Shown here in pieces: positions 53,145-62,142 of a stretch of DNA of 64,000 nt; position 1 is the first letter of the stretch; the number at the start of each line of letters is the position of its first letter. Source of the stretch: Phreatobacter aquaticus (GTDB taxonomy: Bacteria > Pseudomonadota > Alphaproteobacteria > Rhizobiales > Phreatobacteraceae); NCBI RefSeq assembly GCF_005160265.1, contig NZ_CP039865.1, positions 4,116,828-4,180,827 of the forward strand, in the 5' to 3' direction. Below the pieces are notes generated by a model. The model was not told where the DNA came from. It saw only the letters and a list, made by a program, of their open reading frames with translations, and made no database searches. A program made the translations under genes and the position numbers.

Positions 53145-53990
53145 ATGACTGATCTGCCGAAGGGTTCGATCTCCCGCCGCCAGGCCTTGAGCCTCGCAGC
53201 CGGTGCCGCAACGCTTGCAACCCTGGGCGGTGACGGCGCCAGCGCATTGCCGCTCGACAAGGTGCTGTCCGCCAAGAAGCTGCGCGCCGGCATCAACCCC
53301 ACGCTCCCGCCCTTCGGCGTGTTCAATGCCCAGAATCAGATCGACGGCTTCGACGCCGATATCGCCCGCGAACTGGCGCGCCAGATGAAGATCGAGCTGG
53401 AAATCGTCCAGGTCGGCTCGCCCGACCGCATTCCCTTCCTGCAGGCCGACCGCATCGACATCGTGCTGGGTGCCATCACCCGCACCGTCGAGCGCGCGCT
53501 GGTCATCGACTACACGGTGCCTCTGCACACCCAGAGCGTGGTTGTGCTGACCAAGGACGGCGGCACCTCGGTGCCGATCGCCAAGCCCGCCGACCTCAAC
53601 AATCCGCAGGTCAAGCTCGTCCAGGTGCGCGGCACGGTCGGCATTCCGTGGATCCAGGCCAATGCGCCGCAGGCCCAGGTCACCCTGCTCGACAATTACC
53701 CGGACACGTTCCGCGCCCTCCAGCAGGGCCGCGCCGACGCCATGGTCGACGTGCTCGAATCGATCGTCATCCCCATGCGCAATGTCCAGGGCGTGAAGTG
53801 GAAGGTGCTCGACGAGGTTCTGGGCTCGACCTGGGTCGGCATCGGCGTGCAGAAGGGCAACACGACGCTGCGCGACGTGCTGAACGTCGTGCTGTTCGAG
53901 ATGCATCGCTCCGGCTTCGTCGCCAAGACCTGGGAAAAGTGGTTCGGCGTGCCGATGAAGACGCCGGTGCCGGTCAACCCGATGTTCTGA
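53145..53990 (+). CDS. Amino acid ABC transporter substrate-binding protein
   Basis: 281 residues. A twin-arginine-like start (GSISRRQALSLAAGAATLA) is followed by the SBP family 3 fold with FGVFNAQNQIDGFDADIARE and ERALVIDYTVPL. ATG 53145 has GGGA about 8 bases upstream. It is divergent from the ATPase gene over 147 bp, where the promoters should lie, and is followed by the two permeases. Confidence 0.92.
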   Translation: MTDLPKGSISRRQALSLAAGAATLATLGGDGASALPLDKVLSAKKLRAGINPTLPPFGVFNAQNQIDGFDADIARELARQMKIELEIVQVGSPDRIPFLQADRIDIVLGAITRTVERALVIDYTVPLHTQSVVVLTKDGGTSVPIAKPADLNNPQVKLVQVRGTVGIPWIQANAPQAQVTLLDNYPDTFRALQQGRADAMVDVLESIVIPMRNVQGVKWKVLDEVLGSTWVGIGVQKGNTTLRDVLNVVLFEMHRSGFVAKTWEKWFGVPMKTPVPVNPMF

Positions 53991-54045
53991 TGCCCTCCGG
54001 CCGGGGCCAGCCCCCGGCCGCCTTTCCTCTCGCGAGCATGCCCCG

Positions 54046-54714
54046 ATGAGCCTCCAATACGGCCAGGTGATCGCCTATCTGCCGGACTTCCTGGCCGGCG
54101 CCTGGCTTTCCCTGCAGATCGCTTCGCTCGCCTTCGTCATGGGGCTGGTGATCGGGCTTTTCGGCGCGGCCGTCCTGACCTATGGCGGCCCGCTCGCCCG
54201 TGCGCCCATCCGCGCCTATGTCAGCTTCTGCACCAACACGCCGCAGCTGGTGCAGATCTTCTTCCTGTTCTTCGCCCTGCCCGACATGGGGATCATCCTC
54301 TCGCCCTATGTCGCGGTGCTGATCGGCATGACGCTGAACGCGGGCGCCTATCTGACCGAGATCCAGCGCGCCGGCTTCCAGTCGATCCAGCGCGCTGAGA
54401 TCGATGCGGCGGAGACTCTGGGCTTCTCCAGGCTCCAGCTGGTCCGCTACGTCGTGGCGCCGCACATCATCCGCACGCTCTATCCGGGCCTGTCCAACCA
54501 GTACATCATCATGATGCTCGGCACCTCGATGGCTGCGATCTTCGGCGTCGAAGAACTCACCGCCCGCGCGCTCAACGCCAATGCGGTCACCTTCCGCTCC
54601 ATCGAGATCTTCTCGCTGACGGCGCTCATCTATATCGGGCTGACCATCATCGCCTCCGCCCTGCTCTATGCGCTGGGGCGGGTCTTGTTCCGGGTCAAGG
54701 CGAGGGCCTTCTGA
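54046..54714 (+). CDS. Amino acid ABC transporter permease (HisM/GlnP family), first
   Basis: 222 residues, about five membrane segments. The EAA loop YLTEIQRAGFQSIQRAEIDA and the LGFSRLQLVRYVVAPH continuation are typical. It shares one base with the next permease start. Confidence 0.93.
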   Translation: MSLQYGQVIAYLPDFLAGAWLSLQIASLAFVMGLVIGLFGAAVLTYGGPLARAPIRAYVSFCTNTPQLVQIFFLFFALPDMGIILSPYVAVLIGMTLNAGAYLTEIQRAGFQSIQRAEIDAAETLGFSRLQLVRYVVAPHIIRTLYPGLSNQYIIMMLGTSMAAIFGVEELTARALNANAVTFRSIEIFSLTALIYIGLTIIASALLYALGRVLFRVKARAF

Positions 54715-55433
54715 TGGGCATCATCGCAGGCTTGATGGAGGAAGCGCCGCGCTTCTTCACCTATTGGAACATGCTGTTCCTGGCCAATGCGGCGCTCAAC
54801 ACGCTCTTGGTCTCGTTCATCGGCTGCCTCGCCGGCTATGCGCTGGGCTTCACCATTGCCACCTTCCGCCTGCCGCAGATTACGCCGGTCGCGCCGGTGC
54901 GCGGCGCGCTCATCCTCTATGTCGAGGCGATCCGGCGCATCCCCTTCCTCGTGCTGCTGATGTGCGTGTTCTTCGGCTTCCAACTCTCCGGCGTGCAGGC
55001 GAGCCTGTTCCTCATCGCCGTGACGGCGGTGGCGCTGCGCATGTCGGCGCTCTCCGCCGAGAATGTCCGCGCCGGCTATGAGGCCGTCCACGAGCGCCAG
55101 TGGGACGCCGCGCTCACCATGAACATCCCGCCGCTGACGGCGCTCTTCCGCATCGTGCTGCCGCAGTCCTGGCGGGTCATCCTGCCGCCCTCCACGATCC
55201 ATACGGTGAGCATGATCAAGGAGACCTCGCTGGTCAGCCAGATCGGCTTTCTGGAACTCACCTTCTCGGCGCGCATGCTGACCCAGCGCGGCTTCTCCGC
55301 GCTCATCTGCTACGGCACGGTCCTGGTGCTCTATTTCGTCATTTCCTATGCCTTCTCGGCGGCCGGCCGCTATGCCGAGCGCAAGCTCGTCCATCAGGCC
55401 CGCGCCGTGCGCACCCCGGTTCTGCCGGCATGA
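54714..55433 (+). CDS. Amino acid ABC transporter permease (HisM/GlnP family), second
   Basis: 239 residues with five membrane segments. A degenerate EAA region is visible at VRAGYEAVHERQWDAALTMN followed by VLPQSWRVILPPSTIHTV. It forms the heterodimer with the previous permease and overlaps the next gene by 4 bases. Confidence 0.92.
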   Translation: MGIIAGLMEEAPRFFTYWNMLFLANAALNTLLVSFIGCLAGYALGFTIATFRLPQITPVAPVRGALILYVEAIRRIPFLVLLMCVFFGFQLSGVQASLFLIAVTAVALRMSALSAENVRAGYEAVHERQWDAALTMNIPPLTALFRIVLPQSWRVILPPSTIHTVSMIKETSLVSQIGFLELTFSARMLTQRGFSALICYGTVLVLYFVISYAFSAAGRYAERKLVHQARAVRTPVLPA

Positions 55434-55720
55434 GCCTCGTGCGCGTGACGAACGGTGTGACGCGGCCTGCCGCCGTCACCTTCGATGTGGATGGCGTAAG
55501 CGTCAGCGCGCCGGCCGGCGAACCGCTGGCGACGGCTCTCGCCGTGGCTGGCCTGCTGACCTTGCGCGACAGCCCGCGCAATGGCGCGCCACGTGGCGCC
55601 TTCTGCCATATGGGCCTCTGCCAGGAATGCGTCGTCTCGGTCGATGGCCGCACCGTCCAGGCCTGCCTGACGCCGGTTCGCGACGGCATGACAGTGAATC
55701 TCGGGGGAACGCTGAAGTGA
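55430..55720 (+). CDS. [2Fe-2S]-binding small subunit of a heteromeric dehydrogenase (HcnA/OoxA-like)
   Basis: 96 residues. Ferredoxin-like fold with the cluster ligands in CHMGLCQECVVSVDGRTVQ and a further Cys two residues later, the pattern of the small subunit of opine oxidase, hydrogen cyanide synthase and hydroxyproline dehydrogenase. ATG 55430 overlaps the permease stop; the longer open frame in this phase is a shadow of the permease. It precedes the FAD subunits with 4-base overlaps. Confidence 0.88.
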   Translation: MSLVRVTNGVTRPAAVTFDVDGVSVSAPAGEPLATALAVAGLLTLRDSPRNGAPRGAFCHMGLCQECVVSVDGRTVQACLTPVRDGMTVNLGGTLK

Positions 55721-57144
55721 CCCGGCAGGCCGATCTTCTCGTGCTCGGAGCCGGTCCCGCCGGCACCGAAGCGGCGCTGGCCGCCTCCGAAGCGGGCCTC
55801 GATGTCGTGCTGATCGACGAACAGGCCGATGCCGGCGGCCAGGGCTGGCGCGCACCCCTGTCCGGTCTGACCCTTCCGCGCAAAGGTCCGGACGCCGAAG
55901 CGGGCGACGCTCTGCGGGCTCGGCTCGCGGCCTCGCGCGTCGATCGGCGGTTTGGCCGGCGCGTCTGGTCGATCGGCGGCGCCTTCCGGCTCGACGCCGC
56001 AGGGCCAGACGGCCCGGAAGCTTATCAGGCGCCGCGCCTGATCGCGGCGACCGGCGCCCATGAGCGCGTCGTGCCCTTTCCCGGCTGGACCCTGCCCGGT
56101 GTCATTGGCCTTGCCGGGGCCACCGTGCTGTTGAAGGCTCAGGCTGTCCTGCCCGGCCGCCGTGTGGTGGTGGCGGGCTCAGGTCCGCTTTTGTTTGCCG
56201 TCGCAGCCGGTATCATCGCGAAGGGCGGCGAGGTCGCGGCCATTGTCGACATGGACAACCGTCTCGCCTGGGCGAAGCGCCTGCCCGGCCTTGCCCGCCG
56301 CTTCGATCTCCTCAAGGAGGGCCTCGGCTGGACCTGGTCGATCCTTGGTGCCCGCGTGCCGTTCCTGGCCGGCTACGGGGTACGGCGGGCGACCGGCGAG
56401 ACGGAGCTCTCCTCGGTCATTGTCGGCCCGGTCGATGCCAATGGCGCACCCGCTGACGGGACGGAGCGCAGTTTCGACTGCGATGCCCTGGCGGTCGGCC
56501 ACGGCCTGGTGCCCGGCGGCGAAGTGCCGAAGATCCTGCGCGCCGATCACTTCTACGACCGGCTGCGTGGCGGGTTCATCCCGGAACTCGACCCCTTCGG
56601 CCGCACCACGATCGAGAATCTCTATGCCTGCGGCGACGGCACGGGCATTCGCGGCGCGCGCCCCTCGGCCGCCGCCGGCAGGCTTGCGGGTCTCGCCGCC
56701 GCCTATGATGCAGAACGGCTCGACGAGCGTACATTCGACGCCCTCGCCGCATTGTCGCTCAAGGCGCTCGCCGACTACCGCCCCTTCGCTGACACGGTGG
56801 CCGCCGCCATGGCGCTCCGTCCCGCGCAGGTCGCTGCCATCACGCCCGAGACCATCGTCTGTCGCTGCGAGGACGTCACCCGTGCCGAGATCGACGCCGC
56901 CGTCGATGCGGGCGCCGGCGACATCAACCAGATGAAGCACTTCACCCGCTGCGGCATGGGGCCCTGCCAGGGTCGCATGTGCGGCGACGTCGCCGCCGAG
57001 CTGGTGGCACAGCGGCGCGGCGTGCCGCGCGACGAAGTCGGATTCTGGACCCAGCGCGTGCCGCTGCGGCCCGTGCCCTTCGACACGATGATCGGCACCT
57101 TCGACTATGCCGACATCCCCATTCCGCCCCCGGCGCCGCTATGA
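55717..57144 (+). CDS. FAD/NAD(P)-binding subunit with C-terminal [2Fe-2S] domain (HcnB/OoxA-like)
   Basis: 475 residues from GTG 55717. FAD site LLVLGAGPAGTEAALAAS, second dinucleotide site VVVAGSGPLLFAVAAG, and a C-terminal BFD-like cluster region with CRCEDVTRAEIDAA and RCGMGPCQGRMC. This matches the large electron-transfer subunit of opine/hydroxyproline-type dehydrogenases. Overlaps by 4 bases with both neighbours. Confidence 0.88.
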   Translation: MTRQADLLVLGAGPAGTEAALAASEAGLDVVLIDEQADAGGQGWRAPLSGLTLPRKGPDAEAGDALRARLAASRVDRRFGRRVWSIGGAFRLDAAGPDGPEAYQAPRLIAATGAHERVVPFPGWTLPGVIGLAGATVLLKAQAVLPGRRVVVAGSGPLLFAVAAGIIAKGGEVAAIVDMDNRLAWAKRLPGLARRFDLLKEGLGWTWSILGARVPFLAGYGVRRATGETELSSVIVGPVDANGAPADGTERSFDCDALAVGHGLVPGGEVPKILRADHFYDRLRGGFIPELDPFGRTTIENLYACGDGTGIRGARPSAAAGRLAGLAAAYDAERLDERTFDALAALSLKALADYRPFADTVAAAMALRPAQVAAITPETIVCRCEDVTRAEIDAAVDAGAGDINQMKHFTRCGMGPCQGRMCGDVAAELVAQRRGVPRDEVGFWTQRVPLRPVPFDTMIGTFDYADIPIPPPAPL

Positions 57145-58259
57145 GTACGGCCCCCACCTACGATCTCGGGGTGATCGGCGGCGGCGTGGTCGGCTCCACG
57201 CTCGCGCTCTTCGCCCAGCGCGGTGGCTTAAAGACAGCGATCATCGACCGCGGGCCGCTCTGCCGCGAGGCCTCGGGCGTCAATGCCGGCACGCTGACCC
57301 TGCAGATGACGCGCGTGGCGCTCATTCCCCATGCGATGCGCGCCCATGCCATGTGGGCCTCGGCCCGCGAGTGGCTGGGCCACGATGTCGGGGTCGTCGT
57401 CTGCGATGGCCTGTCGCTGGCCTTCACCGAGCGCGAGGCGGCCCTGCTGGAAGAGCGCGCCGGCAAGCGCCGCGCCGCCGGTGCGCCGATTACCATTGTC
57501 AGCCGCGACGAGGCGCTGCGCGTCGAACCCGGCATTTCCGACAAGATCCTGATGGCCGGCCATTGCGTCGTCGATGGCTATGCCAATGCCTATCTGACCG
57601 GCCAGGCCTTCCGGGCCGCCCTGATCGAGGCCGGCGTGGCCGTGATGGAGAACCGCCCGGTTAAGGGCCTTGAGCGCACGGACAAGGGCTTCGTGGCCGA
57701 GACGGCTGAAGGCCCGGTCACCTTCCGCCGGGTCGTGCTCGCCGGCGGCGTCTGGATCGAGCCCATGATGGCCTGGCTCGGCGTGCACCTGCCGATCAAG
57801 GTGCTGGTCAACCAGCTCACGGTGACGGAGCGCATCCGCCCGGTGATGCGCACAGTGGTCGGCATTGCCTCGGGCCTCTTGTCCTTGAAGCAATATCCCC
57901 ATGGCACGGTGGTGATCGGCGGCGGCTGGCAGGGCCTTGGCGACCGCGAACGCGGCGGTGTCGAACTGGTGCCAGAGCGCCTCGTCGGCAATATCCGGCT
58001 CGCCTGCCACGCCATTCCCGAGTTGGCCGGAGCCCGGCTGGCGCGCGGCTGGGCGGGTCTGGAGGCAGAGACCGCCGATGCGCTGCCCGCCGCCGGCCCC
58101 ATTCCCGGCATTCCCGATGCCTATGTCTGCGGCTCGATCCATTCCGGCTATACGAGCGGTCCCTCGATTGCCCGTTCGCTCGCCGATGTCATTCTGGGCC
58201 GCGAGCCGGACCTGCCGCTCTTTCCCATCGACCGCCTCCTGAAGGCCGCCACGCCATGA
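57141..58259 (+). CDS. FAD-dependent amine dehydrogenase subunit (DAO family, HcnC/OoxB-like)
   Basis: 372 residues. The FAD motif YDLGVIGGGVVGSTLALFAQ and the DAO-type C-terminus (AGLEAETADALPAAGPIPGI, then GYTSGPSIARSLAD) place it with glycine/D-amino-acid oxidases. As the catalytic subunit it would oxidise the C-N bond of an imino acid, opine or D-hydroxyproline. ATG 57141 overlaps the preceding stop. Confidence 0.88.
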   Translation: MSTAPTYDLGVIGGGVVGSTLALFAQRGGLKTAIIDRGPLCREASGVNAGTLTLQMTRVALIPHAMRAHAMWASAREWLGHDVGVVVCDGLSLAFTEREAALLEERAGKRRAAGAPITIVSRDEALRVEPGISDKILMAGHCVVDGYANAYLTGQAFRAALIEAGVAVMENRPVKGLERTDKGFVAETAEGPVTFRRVVLAGGVWIEPMMAWLGVHLPIKVLVNQLTVTERIRPVMRTVVGIASGLLSLKQYPHGTVVIGGGWQGLGDRERGGVELVPERLVGNIRLACHAIPELAGARLARGWAGLEAETADALPAAGPIPGIPDAYVCGSIHSGYTSGPSIARSLADVILGREPDLPLFPIDRLLKAATP

Positions 58260-59185
58260 CCCACCCGCTTAGCCCCCGCCTCACCGGCATCCATGCCGCC
58301 ACCATCGTGCCGATGCGCGCCGATTTCTCCGTCGATGAGGAAGCGCTCGCCACCCATATCGGCGCGGTTGCGAACCGGCCGGGCATTCGCGGCCTCCTCG
58401 TCAACGGCCATGCCGGCGAGAACTTCGTGCTCGATGCCGCCGAGAAGCGCCGGGTGATCGAGATTGCCCGAAAGGTCTCGCCCGCCGATTGCGTGATCTG
58501 TTCCGGCATCAATGCGGAATCGAGCCTTCAGGCAGCCCGCGACGCCGCCGACGCCGAGACGGCCGGCGCCGATATCCTGCTGGTCTTCCCGCCGAATTCC
58601 TGGGCGCTCGGCCATGACGAGCGCGTGGTCGACATCCACCACGCCCATGTCGCGGACGCCTCCAGCCTGCCGATCATGCTCTATGCCGCGCCTGTCGGCG
58701 CGGGACGCATGCCCTATTCGGCCGAGACGCTGACCCGGCTTGCCGCCAATGAGCGGATCATCGCGGTCAAGGAAGGCAGCTGGGAAGTCGCCGCCTATGA
58801 GGCGAACAAGCGGCTTCTGGAGGGCCTGAGGCCGGATTTCGTCGTCATGGGCTCAGGCGACGAGCATCTCCTGACCAGCGCCATCATCGGTTCGGCCGGG
58901 GCACAGGTATCGCTCGCCGCCCTCGTGCCCGACCTCTTGGTGGAGTTCTTCGCCGCCACCGCCAGCGGCGACTGGACGACAGCCCGCCGCTTGCACGACA
59001 GCATCTATCCCCTCGCCGTCGCGATCTACCGCGATGCACCGGGCGGCCGCGCCACCGCCCGCCTGAAGCTTGCGTTGGCGGAACAAGGCATGATCCCCTC
59101 CGACATCGTGCGCCCGCCTCAGCCCGCCCCGAGCGAGGCCGAGCGCCGCGCCGTGATCGCCGCCATGCGCGCCGCCGGCCTCTGA
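58256..59185 (+). CDS. DapA-family lyase (dihydrodipicolinate synthase/N-acetylneuraminate lyase fold)
   Basis: 309 residues. The Schiff-base lysine is in RIIAVKEGSWE, the catalytic Tyr is in MLYAAPVGAGR, and the substrate loop NGHAGENFVL takes the place of the usual GTTGE. In hydroxyproline catabolism a member of this family deaminates pyrroline-4-hydroxy-2-carboxylate, which would fit the preceding dehydrogenase; other 2-oxo-acid aldolases or dehydratases are possible. ATG 58256 overlaps the previous stop. Confidence 0.88.
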   Translation: MTHPLSPRLTGIHAATIVPMRADFSVDEEALATHIGAVANRPGIRGLLVNGHAGENFVLDAAEKRRVIEIARKVSPADCVICSGINAESSLQAARDAADAETAGADILLVFPPNSWALGHDERVVDIHHAHVADASSLPIMLYAAPVGAGRMPYSAETLTRLAANERIIAVKEGSWEVAAYEANKRLLEGLRPDFVVMGSGDEHLLTSAIIGSAGAQVSLAALVPDLLVEFFAATASGDWTTARRLHDSIYPLAVAIYRDAPGGRATARLKLALAEQGMIPSDIVRPPQPAPSEAERRAVIAAMRAAGL

Positions 59186-59214
59186 CGGACGCCATCTTCA
59201 ACCCGGGAGACGCT

Positions 59215-59853
59215 ATGCCTGTCATCATCGTCACCGGCGCCGCCGGCAATGTCGGCAGCGCCATCGTCAAGGTGCTGGGTGACGGCGGATCAACCGTGAT
59301 CGCAGTCGATCGCGGAACCGGCATCGACCTGATGGACCCCGCCTCCTGCGAGAAGCTGGTGGCCGACACGCTTGCCCGCCATGGCCGGATCGACGGCGTC
59401 ATCCACACCGTCGGCGGCTTCGCCTGGGCACCGATTGCCGACAGCGCGCCCGAGCTCTGGGAGAAGATGTTCCGGCTCAACACGCTGACCACGCTCAACA
59501 TCTTCCGCGCGGCAATCGTCCCCATGCGGGCGGCAGGGCGCGGCAGCCTGGCGGCGATCGCTGCCGGTGCAGGCCTCAAGGCCGGCAGCGGCATGGCGGC
59601 CTATGCCGCGTCGAAAGCCGGTGTGATCCGTATGGTCGAGAGCTTCGCCGAGGAGCTGAAGCCGGAGGGCATCCGGGTCAATGCCATCCTGCCCGGCACG
59701 ATCGACACGCCGCAAAACCGCGCCGACATGCCCGATGCGGATGTGTCGAAATGGGTGCAGCCAGCCGAGGTAGCGGAAGCCGTCGCCTACCTGCTGAGCG
59801 ACCGCGCCAGCGGCATCACCGGGGCCGCCCTCCCCGTTAGCGGCCGGGGCTAG
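59215..59853 (+). CDS. SDR family oxidoreductase
   Basis: 212 residues, short. TGAAGNVGSAI glycine loop, HTVGGF and the YAASK Tyr/Lys pair are present. At the expected catalytic Ser position (13 residues before Tyr) the sequence is Ala (AIAAGAGLK), so activity is uncertain. ATG 59215 has GGGAG upstream, and the gene is 29 bp after the DapA-family gene. Converges on the alpha/beta hydrolase gene with a 4-base stop overlap. Confidence 0.82.
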   Translation: MPVIIVTGAAGNVGSAIVKVLGDGGSTVIAVDRGTGIDLMDPASCEKLVADTLARHGRIDGVIHTVGGFAWAPIADSAPELWEKMFRLNTLTTLNIFRAAIVPMRAAGRGSLAAIAAGAGLKAGSGMAAYAASKAGVIRMVESFAEELKPEGIRVNAILPGTIDTPQNRADMPDADVSKWVQPAEVAEAVAYLLSDRASGITGAALPVSGRG

Positions 59854-61421
59854 GCCGCGCCGTCGAGGAACCGGGTGTAGATCGCAATCGTCTCGGCGCG
59901 GGCCTCCGCCGGCTGGTTCGGATACCAGACGGTCGCAGGCGTGGAGGCAACCTCGACACAGGCCGGCGCGATGTCCCTGAGCTTGGCGAGCCCCTCAGCC
60001 AGCATGTCGGCCGGGCCCGCCGTGATCAGCGCCGGAACAGTCAGATGCGGCAGGCGCTCGGCGGTGTGGTACTCGAAGGCCGCGCGATAGGACCGGTCAT
60101 AGGTGCGCCCGCTCTTCAGGAGCCCGATGGTCCAGTCATGCAGGAACCGGGCATCCGGAAGGCCGAGCGGCCGCAGCGCCGCCCTCTGATGGTTGTACCA
60201 GGGCCAGAACAGGAACATGTCTCGGCGCATGTTCCAGGCCTGCTGGAGGTGCAGCCCCCAGCGGTCGGGCCGGATCGGCGGCAGGTAATTGTCGAGGATA
60301 TCGGCGGTGAAGGCCGCCGGCAGGATGGGCGGCGCTTCCATCACCATGCGGCCGATGCGCTCAGGCGCGATCAGCGCCATTTCCAGCGCCACCACCGCGC
60401 CGGTATGGGTGCCCCAGAGATCGAGCTCATCGAACCCCATCGCATCGGCTGCCGCCAGCATGGAGCGGGCGAGCGATGCGATGTCGACCTTGCCGTCAGG
60501 TTTCGAGGAATCCCCGTTGCCGGGATAGTCGGGCGCCACCACATGACGGATCTGGCCAAGCCCCTCGATCACCTCGGCGAGCGGCGCGGTCGAGCCCGGC
60601 GCCGATTGCAGGATCATCAGCGGGCGAACGGCGGTGCCGCAGTGGCGGACATGCAGGCGGGCATTCGCGATATCGGCATGGTCGCACCAGATGCCGCTCG
60701 GCAGGGGTGCGGTCGCTGGCAAGGACCCGGCAGCGGGGCGGTTTGGCAGCGCGCCGATAGCCGCAACGGCCTCGGCCATGGTCGCCGTTCGGACCGGAGC
60801 GAGGTCTCCGTCCTGTTCCACGACGGCTCCGGCCAGAATGTCCCACAGGCGGGCATAGGCCGGCCCATCGACGGAGGCCGAAATCACAGCCAGATCAAGC
60901 TCTTCAGGTGTCGCCAGCGGACCTCCGGTGAAATCCGGTCGCACCGGATCAGCCGGATCGAGCAGGCAGGAGTTCCGCAGATGCGCCCAGAGCGCCGTCA
61001 GATGCGTCCCGTCGCCGCGTGGCGTGAGATCGCCGGGGGCAAAACCCCTTCCCGCCCAGGCCTTTGCCCGCGGTTCCTGAATCAGAAGCCAAGCCTGGCC
61101 CTTGCTGGCCAGCACGCGGGCAACAGGAGCAGCGAGATCGATGGCGATCCCCGGCGCATCGCCGAGCCCGAGAGCGTCGATAGCCGCGCCAATCAGAGCC
61201 GAAACCTGCCTGATCGTGGAGACTTGCAGCCCGGCTGAGCCGCCGATCCCCGGCCATTCCAGCGCCGTGATGGCGTGGCCCGGCAGGACCGCAGCCACCC
61301 TGTCGGCGGCGGTGGCAGCCGCCTCGGTGAGCCCCGGCAGAACGACGACGGCAGGCCCCTCGCCGGCACGCCAGACACGCATCTGGCCGGTCGGCAGCGT
61401 CAGATAGTGCGGGATGGCCAC
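59850..61421 (-). CDS. Tandem alpha/beta-hydrolase-fold protein lacking nucleophile serines
   Basis: 523 residues. The C-terminal domain (about 265-520) is a full alpha/beta hydrolase with PDYPGNGDSSKP and LDLWGTHTGAVVALEMAL: the nucleophile elbow has His339 instead of Ser. The N-terminal part (about 20-200) looks like a shortened second copy (VVLPGLTEAAATAADRVA, EWPGIGGSAG) whose elbow region APGIAIDLAAP also has no Ser. A decarboxylase-, lyase- or binding-type role is possible. It is the only gene between the SDR and the Liv operon and lies 13 bp upstream of no other gene on its strand. Confidence 0.75.
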   Translation of the reverse strand: MAIPHYLTLPTGQMRVWRAGEGPAVVVLPGLTEAAATAADRVAAVLPGHAITALEWPGIGGSAGLQVSTIRQVSALIGAAIDALGLGDAPGIAIDLAAPVARVLASKGQAWLLIQEPRAKAWAGRGFAPGDLTPRGDGTHLTALWAHLRNSCLLDPADPVRPDFTGGPLATPEELDLAVISASVDGPAYARLWDILAGAVVEQDGDLAPVRTATMAEAVAAIGALPNRPAAGSLPATAPLPSGIWCDHADIANARLHVRHCGTAVRPLMILQSAPGSTAPLAEVIEGLGQIRHVVAPDYPGNGDSSKPDGKVDIASLARSMLAAADAMGFDELDLWGTHTGAVVALEMALIAPERIGRMVMEAPPILPAAFTADILDNYLPPIRPDRWGLHLQQAWNMRRDMFLFWPWYNHQRAALRPLGLPDARFLHDWTIGLLKSGRTYDRSYRAAFEYHTAERLPHLTVPALITAGPADMLAEGLAKLRDIAPACVEVASTPATVWYPNQPAEARAETIAIYTRFLDGAA

Positions 61422-61434
61422 GGCGTTCTCCGAA

Positions 61435-62142
61435 CTAGATCCCGAGGAACGCCGCCTTGATGCCGGGATCGGCCAGCAGCGTCTTGGCGTCGCCGGTCAT
61501 CACCACCGAGCCCGTCTGCATGACATAGCCCCGGTCGGCAAGCGCCAGCGCGAGGTCCACGCGCTGCTCCACGATCAACAGCGTGATGCCACTGCGATGC
61601 AGCTTGGTGATGGCATCCGACAACTGGTCGATCATGACCGGGGCCAGGCCCAGCGTCGGCTCGTCCAGCATCAGGAAGCGTGGCGCCGCCATCATGGCGC
61701 GGGCAAAGGCCAGCATCTGCTGCTGCCCGCCGCTGAGCGAGCCGCCCTTCTGCGCCTGCCGTTCGGCAAGGATCGGGAACAGCTCGAAGACCTCGTTGAG
61801 CCGGTCCGCGATTGGTGGCGCATCGGGTCTGGCCCGGATCGCGCCGAGATCGAGATGCTCGCGCACCGACATGTCCGGGAACAGAAGCCGCCCCTCGGGC
61901 ACATGGACAATGCCGCTCTCGATGATCTTGTGCGGCGCCTGGGCTGCAATCGATTGACCTTCCAGGCGAATATCGCCGGAGGCCGGCTGCAGCAGGCCGG
62001 ATATGGTCTTCAAGAGCGTCGTCTTGCCGGCGCCGTTCGAGCCGATCAGCGTGACGATCTCGCCCTTGGCAACGGTGAGCGATACGCCGTGCAGCACGGC
62101 CTTGCGGCCATAGCGCACGTGGAGGTCAGTGATCTCAAGCAT
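61435..62142 (-). CDS. livF: Branched-chain amino acid type ABC transporter ATP-binding protein LivF
   Basis: 235 residues. Walker A GSNGAGKTTLLKT, signature LSGGQQQMLAFARAM, Walker B LMLDEPTLGLAP and the LivF-type VEQRVDLALALADR. ATG 62142 overlaps the LivG stop by 8 bases. LivF/G pairs serve amino acids but also aromatic acids and amides, so the substrate is open. Confidence 0.93.
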   Translation of the reverse strand: MLEITDLHVRYGRKAVLHGVSLTVAKGEIVTLIGSNGAGKTTLLKTISGLLQPASGDIRLEGQSIAAQAPHKIIESGIVHVPEGRLLFPDMSVREHLDLGAIRARPDAPPIADRLNEVFELFPILAERQAQKGGSLSGGQQQMLAFARAMMAAPRFLMLDEPTLGLAPVMIDQLSDAITKLHRSGITLLIVEQRVDLALALADRGYVMQTGSVVMTGDAKTLLADPGIKAAFLGI

